Below are positions 54,756 to 62,723 of a DNA stretch of 64,000 bases, piece by piece. The stretch is from the NCBI GenBank assembly GCA_030539295.1, contig JAUNSJ010000015.1:1-64000 (forward strand). Direction: 5' to 3'. Position numbers and translations under genes: made by a program. Position 1 is the first letter of the stretch. Each line of letters starts with the position of its first letter. The notes below the pieces were generated by a model. The model had not been told where the DNA came from. It searched no databases and saw only the letters and a list, made by a program, of their open reading frames with translations. The DNA is from Planctomycetia bacterium (GTDB taxonomy: Bacteria > Planctomycetota > Planctomycetia > Pirellulales > Thermoguttaceae).

Positions 54756-54784
54756 ATTGTACCGCAAATAAAACGGCCTGTCAA
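54756..54784 (-). promoter_or_regulatory. Near-perfect promoter of the seven-gene operon
   Basis: On the minus strand TTGACA (complement of 54779-54784), exactly 17 bp, TACAAT (complement of 54756-54761). The leader is about 85 nt. Confidence 0.85.
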
Positions 54785-54872
54785 GTCGGTTTCTTTTCCT
54801 GCTCCGGATTGGGGGTGCTGGGCTTCTGTTTCCGTTATTGCTGGGTCGGGGCCAGGTTGTTTTTGGGGGCAC

Positions 54873-55775
54873 CTACAAGTCCAATTCGGAAATGGATATT
54901 GTTTCACCGGTGCGTGAGAGGAAAGAGAGTTGATCCTTACCCGTGCGTGGGCCGCGCGTTAACCCGCCTGCCGGATGCGTTTTTTCGTCACAGGCTTGAA
55001 CGACCTCTTCGTGGCAGATGCCGCAATTCATTTGCGTATTGCAGTCTTTGGCGTCGCCTTGGGGCGAATGGCACGCGGTACAGGACGCGGCCGGTTCGGC
55101 CGAGGCGGCGAATGCGCACACGACATTGTTTTGACGACTTTGAAAATAGAGATTGAGCAATTCAACCGTTTTAACAACGCCGTCGCAGACGAGCCGTTTA
55201 CATCGTTCTTTACGCCTTGGCGACTCTACTTCCGCGCCAGATTCCTGAAGCCAGTGTGAGACGGAAATATGGCACAGAGGAGATTCCGCAATGGAGCGTT
55301 CGATCTCGCCATGCTTCGTCTGACTCGGTACAAAGACAGGCAGTTCCGCCGTCTCGTACCAACTGAAGAGTTCGCGTGTCATGGCGGCCGCGTCTTTTCG
55401 GTCACGAACGAAGAGTGAGATCGCAGCGGCGCACCCGTTGAGAATCCCGCATAATGTGCCGTAATCATGGACCCCGCCGCGGCCGTAGAACATCATGTAG
55501 TAGGGGAATTGGTCGTAATGCGAGGCTTCCCGTGGGTCTTTCTCCCGGCGTATGAAACCGACGCCTTCGACCAGAGCACGAAACGACGCGTACATGCAAC
55601 TTCCATCCGCGTACAGCGTATAGGCCCGTTCCGCTGTGGCCACGGGGTCAAGAGATTCGTAGTTCCAGACAAAATCCTCGCACGGCTCTGCTTCTTCCGC
55701 ACGTGCAAAGGTGCCGGCCAACATTAAGGAGCCAAGGGCAACGGTCCCTTGTGCCAGTAAATCACGTCGTTTCAT
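54873..55775 (-). CDS. Tat-exported split-Soret-like cytochrome c (C_GCAxxG_C_C family)
   Basis: A 300-residue exported haem protein. Residues 1-26 are a twin-arginine-type signal (MKRRDLLAQG, then a hydrophobic stretch). The C_GCAxxG_C_C cysteine pattern is present (GSCMYASF, TLCGILNGCAAAISLF, SPLCHIS), and two CxxCH haem-binding motifs, CTACH and CGICH, lie near residues 235-258. This matches split-Soret cytochrome c of Desulfovibrio. The partner of the redox chain is unknown. ATG 55775 lies 102 bp downstream of the PHP gene, in the same direction. Downstream is the divergence gap with the seven-gene operon promoter. Confidence 0.78.
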   Translation of the reverse strand: MKRRDLLAQGTVALGSLMLAGTFARAEEAEPCEDFVWNYESLDPVATAERAYTLYADGSCMYASFRALVEGVGFIRREKDPREASHYDQFPYYMMFYGRGGVHDYGTLCGILNGCAAAISLFVRDRKDAAAMTRELFSWYETAELPVFVPSQTKHGEIERSIAESPLCHISVSHWLQESGAEVESPRRKERCKRLVCDGVVKTVELLNLYFQSRQNNVVCAFAASAEPAASCTACHSPQGDAKDCNTQMNCGICHEEVVQACDEKTHPAGGLTRGPRTGKDQLSFLSRTGETISISELDL

Positions 55776-55816
55776 TCAAACGGTTCCTCAAAACAGGGTT
55801 AGGACAGGAATGGTGG

Positions 55817-55850
55817 TTAAAGGGAGGGCAGGCAAGCGAGCCCTCTTTAA
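55817..55850. repeat. Imperfect hairpin between PHP and cytochrome genes
   Basis: TTAAAG-GG-AGGGC (55817-55829) pairs with GCCCT-CTTTAA (55840-55850), 11 pairs around a two-base bulge. The T-tract is on the wrong side for a minus-strand terminator, so its purpose is unclear. Confidence 0.35.
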
Positions 55851-55877
55851 GAAAAAAACTCATGAACGCGGACCGGG

Positions 55878-57257
55878 TTAGCGGACCAGGAGCGACCAGG
55901 GTTGTGTCCAGGCGCCGGGCCGCGGAACGACCGGCTCCTTGTCCTGAAACTGCGGTACTTCATCGACCGTGGTTATTCGGGCGCGGACGTAAAGGTCGTC
56001 GCTCTGGAGTGTGTAGCTTGCCTCAAGGCCTTCGGACGACTGAAAAACGCGCCCGACTTCCGGAGACCAGGTCGGCATGACTCGCACCGGCTGATTCTCT
56101 TTTGCCGGGACCTCAACTTCCGTTATGGTCAGATCGGCGCCCTCTCTTGTACCCAGGAAGTCGATACGCACTTTACGTCCGTCGAGAGGCTTAACCTTAA
56201 CCGCGAGGGTTCCGGATTTGCGGTCGAACGTAATCTCCTCGAAATCAAGTCCGTTGGAGGCATAGAAATCGCCCTGATTCATGGCCTGGAACAGTGCCGG
56301 GAAGGTTAACTCGCTGGCGCGAACGACCATCCAGGCGCGGGGCGCCTCCCGCTTATAGGAATGTTCGTCATCTGTTCCCGTTGCCAGCAGGAGTTGCTGA
56401 CCCGCCTTGACACGATACGCGTTGACCAGGTCCCAGTAGGTATCGGGGGTCCAGCCGGACTCAGCCTTGGGGTAGGACAGCCCGTTATTATTAATTTCAA
56501 AAAATCGAATGCCCGCATTATTAATAAGGACACGCGGGTCCACATCGTAGAATCGCCATATCGGATGATTCAGGGTGAACATGAATGGTTCGCTGTTCTC
56601 CTTAAAGAACTCTTGCCCGTACTTGAAATTGGCGTCGACCGTTTTTTGCGGATTCTCTTCCGCAATGTAGGGAAAGAAATTACGCACATTGATGAAATTC
56701 ATGTGCACCTGATGGTCATCGCGACTGGCCCCCGTCTGCTCAAAACCGGGAATAATAAGGAATTTTCCAGGCTCGGAGAATTGTTGGTCGAGTTCATCGA
56801 ACGGAGTCAGACGGCAGAAGGTTCGTCCTTCTACGGTCTTTATTTTAACGGCGTCATTACCGAATTTCTCCCGCATCTGGTCGATCTGTTTCTGGTTCAG
56901 TTGTGCCCAGCCGTTAGAGTCAACGATTTCTTTCCAGCGAGACGTTTCGCCGTCAAAAGGAACGAGGTCTTTGGGCGGTTCACACGAGCCACACCAAGCG
57001 GAGAAACGGAGTTCATCCGTCTGAAACGTATTGTGGTCGGAAGTGCAAATAAAATGGTAGCCATGCTCCTTATACCAGGCAATGACCCATTCCGGGAACG
57101 GTTTGCCGTCGCTCCATTGGGTGTGCAGATGCAGATTGCCGCGATACCAGTGCGCCGAGGGTTCTTCCTGGGCAGGTGTCGAAGTCAGAGGCGTAGCCAG
57201 AGCGGCGCCCAAGGCGGAAACAGACTTCAAAAAGAGTCGACGATTCACGTTTTTCAT
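55878..57257 (-). CDS. Exported PHP-domain metal-dependent phosphoesterase-like protein
   Basis: A 459-residue protein with a Tat-like signal (NRRLFLKSVSALGAAL, residues 4-20). The polymerase-and-histidinol-phosphatase fold follows: HLHTQWSDG (metal ligands) near residue 44, CTSDHNTF near 71, ending with the GTDDEH motif near 297. The rest (from about 355) is a beta-sandwich domain (TFDRKSGTLAVKVKPLDG). PHP proteins hydrolyse phosphoesters with two or three metals; the substrate here is unknown. It is transcribed with the upstream moxR and followed by the cytochrome gene. Confidence 0.82.
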   Translation of the reverse strand: MKNVNRRLFLKSVSALGAALATPLTSTPAQEEPSAHWYRGNLHLHTQWSDGKPFPEWVIAWYKEHGYHFICTSDHNTFQTDELRFSAWCGSCEPPKDLVPFDGETSRWKEIVDSNGWAQLNQKQIDQMREKFGNDAVKIKTVEGRTFCRLTPFDELDQQFSEPGKFLIIPGFEQTGASRDDHQVHMNFINVRNFFPYIAEENPQKTVDANFKYGQEFFKENSEPFMFTLNHPIWRFYDVDPRVLINNAGIRFFEINNNGLSYPKAESGWTPDTYWDLVNAYRVKAGQQLLLATGTDDEHSYKREAPRAWMVVRASELTFPALFQAMNQGDFYASNGLDFEEITFDRKSGTLAVKVKPLDGRKVRIDFLGTREGADLTITEVEVPAKENQPVRVMPTWSPEVGRVFQSSEGLEASYTLQSDDLYVRARITTVDEVPQFQDKEPVVPRPGAWTQPWSLLVR

Positions 57258-57286
57258 AGAGAACTCCTTCTTGCTGTAAAGAATGA

Positions 57287-58417
57287 TTATTTTTCGAATT
57301 TTTCAATGGGAGGCGGGGCTATGGTCGCGAGCAGTTTCTCAATGACCGCTTCACTTCCCATGCCTTCCGCCTGGGCTTGAAAATTCGTACTAATCCGGTG
57401 TCGAAGTACGGGTATGGCGACATTTTTTATATCATCGACGGAGACGCTGAAGCGACCGTCCATGGCGGCCATGGCCTTGCCTCCTTGAATCAGAAATTGT
57501 CCCGCGCGGGGACCTGCTCCCCAGTCGACGAGGTCGCGAACGAAGTCCGGGGCACTGGCGTCGCCCGGACGCGTCGCGCGGACCAGACGTGCTGCGTATT
57601 GGATTATATATTGACTTACCGCGACCGAGGCGACCAGGTCTTGCAGGTTCGCGATGACCTTTGCGTTCAGAATCTTGCGGACCGCGGGTGATTCCCCACG
57701 CGTCGTCGCCGAAAGAATTTTCTCCTCTTCCGCTAGTGAAGGATAGTCAATCTTTATATTAAACATAAATCGGTCGAGCTGCGCTTCCGGGAGCGGGTAA
57801 GTTCCTTCCTGTTCAATCGGATTTTGCGTGGCGATAACGAAGAACGGTATCGGCAGTGGCCAGGTAACTTGTCCTACGGTTACCTCCCGCTCCTGCATGG
57901 CCTGCAAAAGAGCCGACTGCGTCTTCGGCGGCGTTCGGTTGATTTCGTCGGCCAGGAGAATATTCGTAAAGACTGGGCCACGAACGAACCGGAAATTACG
58001 GTGTCCCTGCTCATCTTCGTCAAGAACATTCGTGCCGGTTATGTCGGACGGCATGAGGTCGGGCGTAAATTGAATGCGCTTGAACTCGACGTCAAGGACG
58101 CGAGCTAACGTACTGACCATGAGCGTCTTGGCCAGGCCGGGCACACCTTCGAGCAGACAATGCCCGCGAGTGAATATTGCCGCAATAATCTGCTTAAGGA
58201 CCGGGGTTTGCCCGACGATGACTTTCTGCAATTCTTCGTGCATGACCTGACAGGTCTGGCCAAACTCTGCCAGGACGTTACCCAGGGTTCGCGTCTTCTG
58301 ACTTCCACTTGGAGTCCCGGCGGGCCGCTGCCCTGGCTTGACATGGGTGACCGACGGTCCCTGCGATGGACCAGGCTGGACCGGCGGGGCGGCCGGCGCG
58401 TCGTTCTGCTGCGTCAC
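57287..58417 (-). CDS. MoxR-family AAA+ ATPase
   Basis: A 376-residue cytoplasmic AAA+ ATPase of the MoxR/RavA class, which matures or controls von Willebrand domain proteins. A disordered Pro/Gly-rich N-terminus (1-45) leads to VIVGQTPVLKQI, Walker A GVPGLAKT, Walker B LLADEINRTPPKTQ, IATQNPIEQEGTYPLPEAQ and the C-terminal lid. GTG 58417 follows GAGGAGAAGATC. In planctomycetes moxR commonly adjoins DUF58, vWA and DUF4159 genes; here the DUF4159 gene is divergent. No DUF58 gene is in view, and PHP follows downstream by 29 bp. Confidence 0.94.
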   Translation of the reverse strand: MTQQNDAPAAPPVQPGPSQGPSVTHVKPGQRPAGTPSGSQKTRTLGNVLAEFGQTCQVMHEELQKVIVGQTPVLKQIIAAIFTRGHCLLEGVPGLAKTLMVSTLARVLDVEFKRIQFTPDLMPSDITGTNVLDEDEQGHRNFRFVRGPVFTNILLADEINRTPPKTQSALLQAMQEREVTVGQVTWPLPIPFFVIATQNPIEQEGTYPLPEAQLDRFMFNIKIDYPSLAEEEKILSATTRGESPAVRKILNAKVIANLQDLVASVAVSQYIIQYAARLVRATRPGDASAPDFVRDLVDWGAGPRAGQFLIQGGKAMAAMDGRFSVSVDDIKNVAIPVLRHRISTNFQAQAEGMGSEAVIEKLLATIAPPPIEKFEK

Positions 58418-58441
58418 GATCTTCTCCTCAATCAGTTACTC

Positions 58442-58470
58442 TTGACCTTATCGGGTAATACTGCTACAAT
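58442..58470 (+). promoter_or_regulatory. Promoter for the DUF4159 gene
   Basis: TTGACC (58442-58447), 17 bp, TACAAT (58465-58470). A TATAAT on the minus strand (complement of 58487-58492) lies nearby and may serve moxR, but lacks a clear -35 box. Confidence 0.75.
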
Positions 58471-58516
58471 GTTATTGCCCAGTTCCATTATAACCTATTT
58501 TTGTTGGTACGGCGAT

Positions 58517-61090
58517 ATGGGTAGCGGCAAAAAAACCAAAATAACGGCCAGTTTCATGATAAGAATGAGTTTACTAAATATGCTATTTTTACTAAATTAT
58601 ACATTTCGTGTATATAAACTCCTTTTATTCTGCGCTTTTCTAGGGACTCTTGCGACCGTCGCGTCGGAAGAGGCCTGGGGGGCTGACCCCGCGTCCGTCG
58701 TGGGCGATATGGCCACCGGAGGCGTCGATTTGTCGCCCGAACTGGTCCAGAAGAGCATTGATGAAGGCGTGGAGTATTTACGTTCGCGTCAGAAGAAGAA
58801 CGGTTCATGGGATGAGTACCCGGGTTATGAGCCTGGCTCGACGGCGCTCTGTACGCTTGCGCTACTTTCGTGCGGTCTGACGAAGGATGACCCGAGTGTG
58901 GCCAAGGCGCTGGATTATCTGCGCACCCCTCTTCCTGCCAGTCAGTATCAGACGTACCCGATTTCGCTCATGACCATGGTCTTTGCCCTGGCGGACCCGA
59001 AGCGGGACCTCGTCTTGATTCAAAAGAACGTCGATTGGCTCATTGCGAAACAATTTCGCACGAGTAACGTTTTTCGCGGGGGGTGGTCCTACGTTGGCGA
59101 CCGTCCGGAGTACGATTTGGTGGACAATTCGAATTCTCAATTTGCGATCTTAGCCCTTTTCGAGGCGGAACGGGCAGGAGTGCGTATTCCGGAAGAGGTC
59201 TGGACGCTTGCGGAGGAGTACTGGCTGGGCGTGCAGAACAAAGACGGCTCGTGGGGGTATCGGGCCTCACTGGCGAATCTTCAGCTGGGCAACAGTGGTC
59301 TTGGAACAGGGAGCATGACGTGCGCGGGAATCGCGGCGCTGGTCATAACAGGTGGAGTGCGTGCCCGGGGCGGTGCTGCGGTCGACGGCGAACGCATTCT
59401 CTGCTGTCAAGAGAGCGAGGGTAAGGTCGTCGACGGGATTAATAAAGGGCTGGACTGGCTGGCGAAACATTTCAGTGTGCAAACGAACCCCGGTACGACC
59501 GCCGAAATCGATACGTGGGTATTCTATTATTTATATGGTTTGGAGCGGGTTGGCCGGCTCACCGCCAACCGGTTTATTGGCGACAATGACTGGTACCGTG
59601 AGGGAACGGACTTCCTTTTACGCCGGAAAGGCCTGTTTGCCAAATTTTGGAAAGCGCAAATTGATTTAAAGGAGAATCATTCGGTATCGACCGCGTTCGC
59701 GCTGCTGTTTCTCTCCAAGGGGCGCCGCCCTGTACTGGTGTCCAAGTTAAAGCCGATAGACGACGCGACCTGGAATTCGCACCCGAACGACCTGCTCCAT
59801 CTGACGCAATACGCGGAGAAGCAGTGGCATCGTGATTTAATCTGGCAAATTATCGACGGTAGCAAGGCAACCACGAACGACCTGTTACAGACGCCGGTCG
59901 TCTATATGTGCGGGACGAATTCGCCTGTTCCCCAGGACGGGACGAAGAAGCGAAAACTGGTCGCGGCACTGCGTGGCTATCTGGAACAGGGCGGGTTCCT
60001 GCTCGCGGAATCACTCGACGGCGATATCTCCTTTGAAGCGGGTTTTCGTGACCTCATGCGTGAAGTACTGCCGGACCAGGGGAATGAGTTACGCCTCCTT
60101 GACGTCGACCATCCCATCTGGAGTGCCGAGCGACCCATTGACCCCGCTTTCTTACGCCCTGTGTACGGAATTGATTTCGGGTGTCGGACGAGTGTCCTGT
60201 TTCTGCCCCCTTATGAGCCGGAAGAGGGGGTTACGCCGTCGGTGAATGAGGTTCGGCCGTCGCTCTCCTGTCTTTGGGAGCTTGGCCCGGACAACGGTCG
60301 CAACGGGACCCGCCCCGACTCTGTTAATCGTGAGGTCAATGCTGGTCTCGACCTGGGCCTGAATATTATGGCCTACGCAACGAATCGGGAACTTAAGGTC
60401 AAAGAGGGGCGACCCAAAGCGCAGCGGGAAGTGGCCTCTGCCCCGAGGTCGACCACGACGTTACAGGTCGCTCTGCTCAACTTTTCCGGAGCGGGCGGCT
60501 GCGCAAGTCGTGCGATTCCTAATCTTATGCACATTCTCAACGATGAACTTGGTATCCCCGCGTCGAACCTTGTAACCCGGGTAGAGCCGGGTGCGAAAGA
60601 GCTTTTCGAGAATCCTGTTCTCTTTATGCACGGGCGAACGGCGTTTCATTTTTCTGACGCCGAACGGAACAATATGAAGTTGTATATTGAACGAGGCGGT
60701 TTCCTGTTTGCCAACGCGCTGTGTGCTTCGCCGGCGTTTACGAAATCATTTCAGGAGGAGATGCGAGCGATTTTTCCGGAGGAGACACTGACCGATATTC
60801 CTAAAGACGACCCTTTGTACACGAATCGTTATGGCGGTTTTTCCATCGAAACGGTCAGTATGCGTAAGGCCATGCGTCGTCAGGGACGGAAGATGGAGTC
60901 CGTTGAGAGTACATCGCAGCCGGAGCTTAAAGGGATCAAGAGACAAGGGCGCTGGGTCGTTGTCTTTTCGCCTTATGACGTGAGTTGCGCTCTGGAGAAC
61001 AGTTCCGGCCTGGAATGCAGTGGCTATACGCACCAGAGCGCGTTTCAGATTGCAGTCAATGTTGTCTTATACGCCGTGGAGCACCTCTAG
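58517..61090 (+). CDS. Exported squalene-cyclase-like and tandem DUF4159 protein
   Basis: An 857-residue protein. A lysine-containing start and hydrophobic stretch (about 15-55) anchor or export it. Residues about 70-420 are alpha-toroid repeats like those of prenyltransferase/squalene oxidase proteins (YLRSRQKKNGSWDEY, WLGVQNKDGSWGY). Two copies of a DUF4159 (flavodoxin-like) domain follow, one from about 480 (VVYMCGTNSPVP, YLEQGGFLLAES) and one from about 640 (LQVALLNFSGAGG, PVLFMHG, YIERGGFLFANA, FSPYDVS). Start choice is open: ATG 58517, 58556 or 58565. Diverges from moxR, the usual partner. Confidence 0.8.
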   Translation: MGSGKKTKITASFMIRMSLLNMLFLLNYTFRVYKLLLFCAFLGTLATVASEEAWGADPASVVGDMATGGVDLSPELVQKSIDEGVEYLRSRQKKNGSWDEYPGYEPGSTALCTLALLSCGLTKDDPSVAKALDYLRTPLPASQYQTYPISLMTMVFALADPKRDLVLIQKNVDWLIAKQFRTSNVFRGGWSYVGDRPEYDLVDNSNSQFAILALFEAERAGVRIPEEVWTLAEEYWLGVQNKDGSWGYRASLANLQLGNSGLGTGSMTCAGIAALVITGGVRARGGAAVDGERILCCQESEGKVVDGINKGLDWLAKHFSVQTNPGTTAEIDTWVFYYLYGLERVGRLTANRFIGDNDWYREGTDFLLRRKGLFAKFWKAQIDLKENHSVSTAFALLFLSKGRRPVLVSKLKPIDDATWNSHPNDLLHLTQYAEKQWHRDLIWQIIDGSKATTNDLLQTPVVYMCGTNSPVPQDGTKKRKLVAALRGYLEQGGFLLAESLDGDISFEAGFRDLMREVLPDQGNELRLLDVDHPIWSAERPIDPAFLRPVYGIDFGCRTSVLFLPPYEPEEGVTPSVNEVRPSLSCLWELGPDNGRNGTRPDSVNREVNAGLDLGLNIMAYATNRELKVKEGRPKAQREVASAPRSTTTLQVALLNFSGAGGCASRAIPNLMHILNDELGIPASNLVTRVEPGAKELFENPVLFMHGRTAFHFSDAERNNMKLYIERGGFLFANALCASPAFTKSFQEEMRAIFPEETLTDIPKDDPLYTNRYGGFSIETVSMRKAMRRQGRKMESVESTSQPELKGIKRQGRWVVVFSPYDVSCALENSSGLECSGYTHQSAFQIAVNVVLYAVEHL

Positions 61091-61147
61091 CCGCTCGGAT
61101 TGTTATCGAGAGTCGGTCCGAATCAAGCCGATAGCGGGGAGAGAGCC

Positions 61148-61170
61148 AGAGGGCATGAAAGCCCTCTTTG
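61148..61170 (+). terminator. Terminator between convergent DUF4159 and alanine dehydrogenase genes
   Basis: AGAGGGC (61148-61154), 6-base loop, GCCCTCT (61161-61167), then TTG. Short but well placed. Confidence 0.6.
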
Positions 61171-61202
61171 TCTGTGGCCTTGTGGAGAAATATTCCGCGG
61201 GC

Positions 61203-62312
61203 TTAGTCGAGCGAAACCGGCGTATAGGGGAGGTCCCAGGCGTCGGCAACGGCTTTAAAGCAAACTTTTCCGTCGAGAATATTAAGCCCTTTCATGAGGG
61301 CCGGATCGTCCTGACAGGCTTGTTTCCAGCCCTTATCCGCAATCGCGAGTACGTAAGGCAAGGTTGCATTGGAGAGTGCCTGCGTCGACGTACGCGGGAA
61401 CGCACCGGGAATATTGGCCACACAATAGTGAATAATGCCCTCTTCGCTGTAGACCGGATGATCGTGCGAGGTGGGACGCGACGTTTCGAACGCGCCTCCC
61501 TGGTCTATTGCGACGTCGACCAGAACGGTTCCCGGCTCCATGAGCGAGAGCATGTCGCGTGTAATCAGTTTGGGGGCTTTACCGCCTGGAATAAGAACGG
61601 CGCCAATAACGAGGTCGACCGCGGGCAGTTCCCCTTTAATATTCTGGCGGGACGCATACAGGGTGTGCACATTGGGCGGGAGAACCTTTTCCAGCCAGGC
61701 CAGACGCGGTAGTGAGATATCGCATATAGTTACATCGGCGCCAATGCCGGCGGCGAGAACCGCAGCGGCTCCTCCAACGACTCCGCCGCCCAAAATGAGT
61801 ACTTTTCCTCGCTTAACGCCGGGAACACCACTCAAGAGAATCCCTTTGCCGCCCAGCGGTTTCTCTAAATATTGAAGTCCCGTCTGGATCGCGGCACGCC
61901 CAGCCAGTTCCGACATGGGAATCAGGAGGGGAAGGGAATGGTCCGCCTTTTCCACGGTTTCATAAGCAATGCAGACGGCGCCGCTTCGCATCATGGCCTC
62001 GGTTAAGGGCTGGCAAGAGGCGAAGTGAAAATAGGTAAATATCGCTTGGCCCGGGCGAATTCGCTTAAATTCTTCTTCCAGAGGTTCTTTAACTTTGACG
62101 ATCAGGTCAGCCTGGCGGAAGAGTGAGTCGACGTCGCTGGTGATTTCCGCGCCGCTTTCCTCGTAAGCCGCGTCCGTAAAACCACTGTTAAGGCCGGCTT
62201 CCGTCTCGACGATGACATGGTGCCCGTTGCGTACCAGTTCCGAGACGCCCGACGGCGTCATGGAAACGCGAAACTCATTATTCTTTATCTCTTTTGGAAC
62301 TCCGATAATCAT
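61203..62312 (-). CDS. ald: Alanine dehydrogenase
   Basis: NAD-dependent reductive amination of pyruvate or deamination of L-alanine in the cytoplasm. The N-terminal [23 protein letters not shown] and the pyruvate-site FTYFHFA are present. The Rossmann domain has [17 protein letters not shown], and the C-terminal half shows [19 protein letters not shown], all hallmarks of the family. 369 residues is normal length. ATG 62312 follows GAGAGGAAG on the minus strand. Single-gene unit converging with the DUF4159 gene. Confidence 0.96.
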   Translation of the reverse strand: MIIGVPKEIKNNEFRVSMTPSGVSELVRNGHHVIVETEAGLNSGFTDAAYEESGAEITSDVDSLFRQADLIVKVKEPLEEEFKRIRPGQAIFTYFHFASCQPLTEAMMRSGAVCIAYETVEKADHSLPLLIPMSELAGRAAIQTGLQYLEKPLGGKGILLSGVPGVKRGKVLILGGGVVGGAAAVLAAGIGADVTICDISLPRLAWLEKVLPPNVHTLYASRQNIKGELPAVDLVIGAVLIPGGKAPKLITRDMLSLMEPGTVLVDVAIDQGGAFETSRPTSHDHPVYSEEGIIHYCVANIPGAFPRTSTQALSNATLPYVLAIADKGWKQACQDDPALMKGLNILDGKVCFKAVADAWDLPYTPVSLD

Positions 62313-62723
62313 GGGTGACTTCCTCTCTTGAAGGGTTGTGTGCTTGTACAGGATTCACGCCCGTACCTGTTCTCCGGCATTCGGGCGAAGCTTACGAAAA
62401 AACTTTGCTTAATTATAATGTCAACAATGGATTTCCGGGAGGGGCAATGGAGCAAAAAAATGGGAATTTTAGGGATATAATAAAAATATAAAAATCATAG
62501 GATATTACATTAATAAATAAAACAAACATCTATTGTTTCATGAAGTGAAAAGGCCATGAGGAAAAGTAAAAATATCTTTGAAAAAAAGGGGAATCCATCT
62601 TTATCTCTCTTGAGGTTTGTAGTATACTGGAATAAGTATGAACTGCCGAGGGAAGCGGACAGACATCCCGTCTTGCCTTGGCATTCCAGGCCGCTTTTGC
62701 AATCAGCTAAAGGAAAACGTTTG
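62313..62723. other. Divergent intergenic region, AT-rich
   Basis: A 411-bp gap between ald and the last gene, with no convincing ORF. It contains TATACT at 62623-62628 with a weak TTTATC 17 bp upstream for the plus-strand gene. On the minus strand TTGACA and TATAAT abut (62412-62424), too close for one promoter, so the ald promoter is not settled. CTCTTGAGGT at 62607-62616 also occurs inside the palindrome near 28422. Confidence 0.4.

Noticed and set aside
56361..57380. 339-residue open frame on the plus strand opposite the PHP gene
   Set aside because: The PHP gene on the minus strand has clear motifs and a Tat signal; the plus frame has none.
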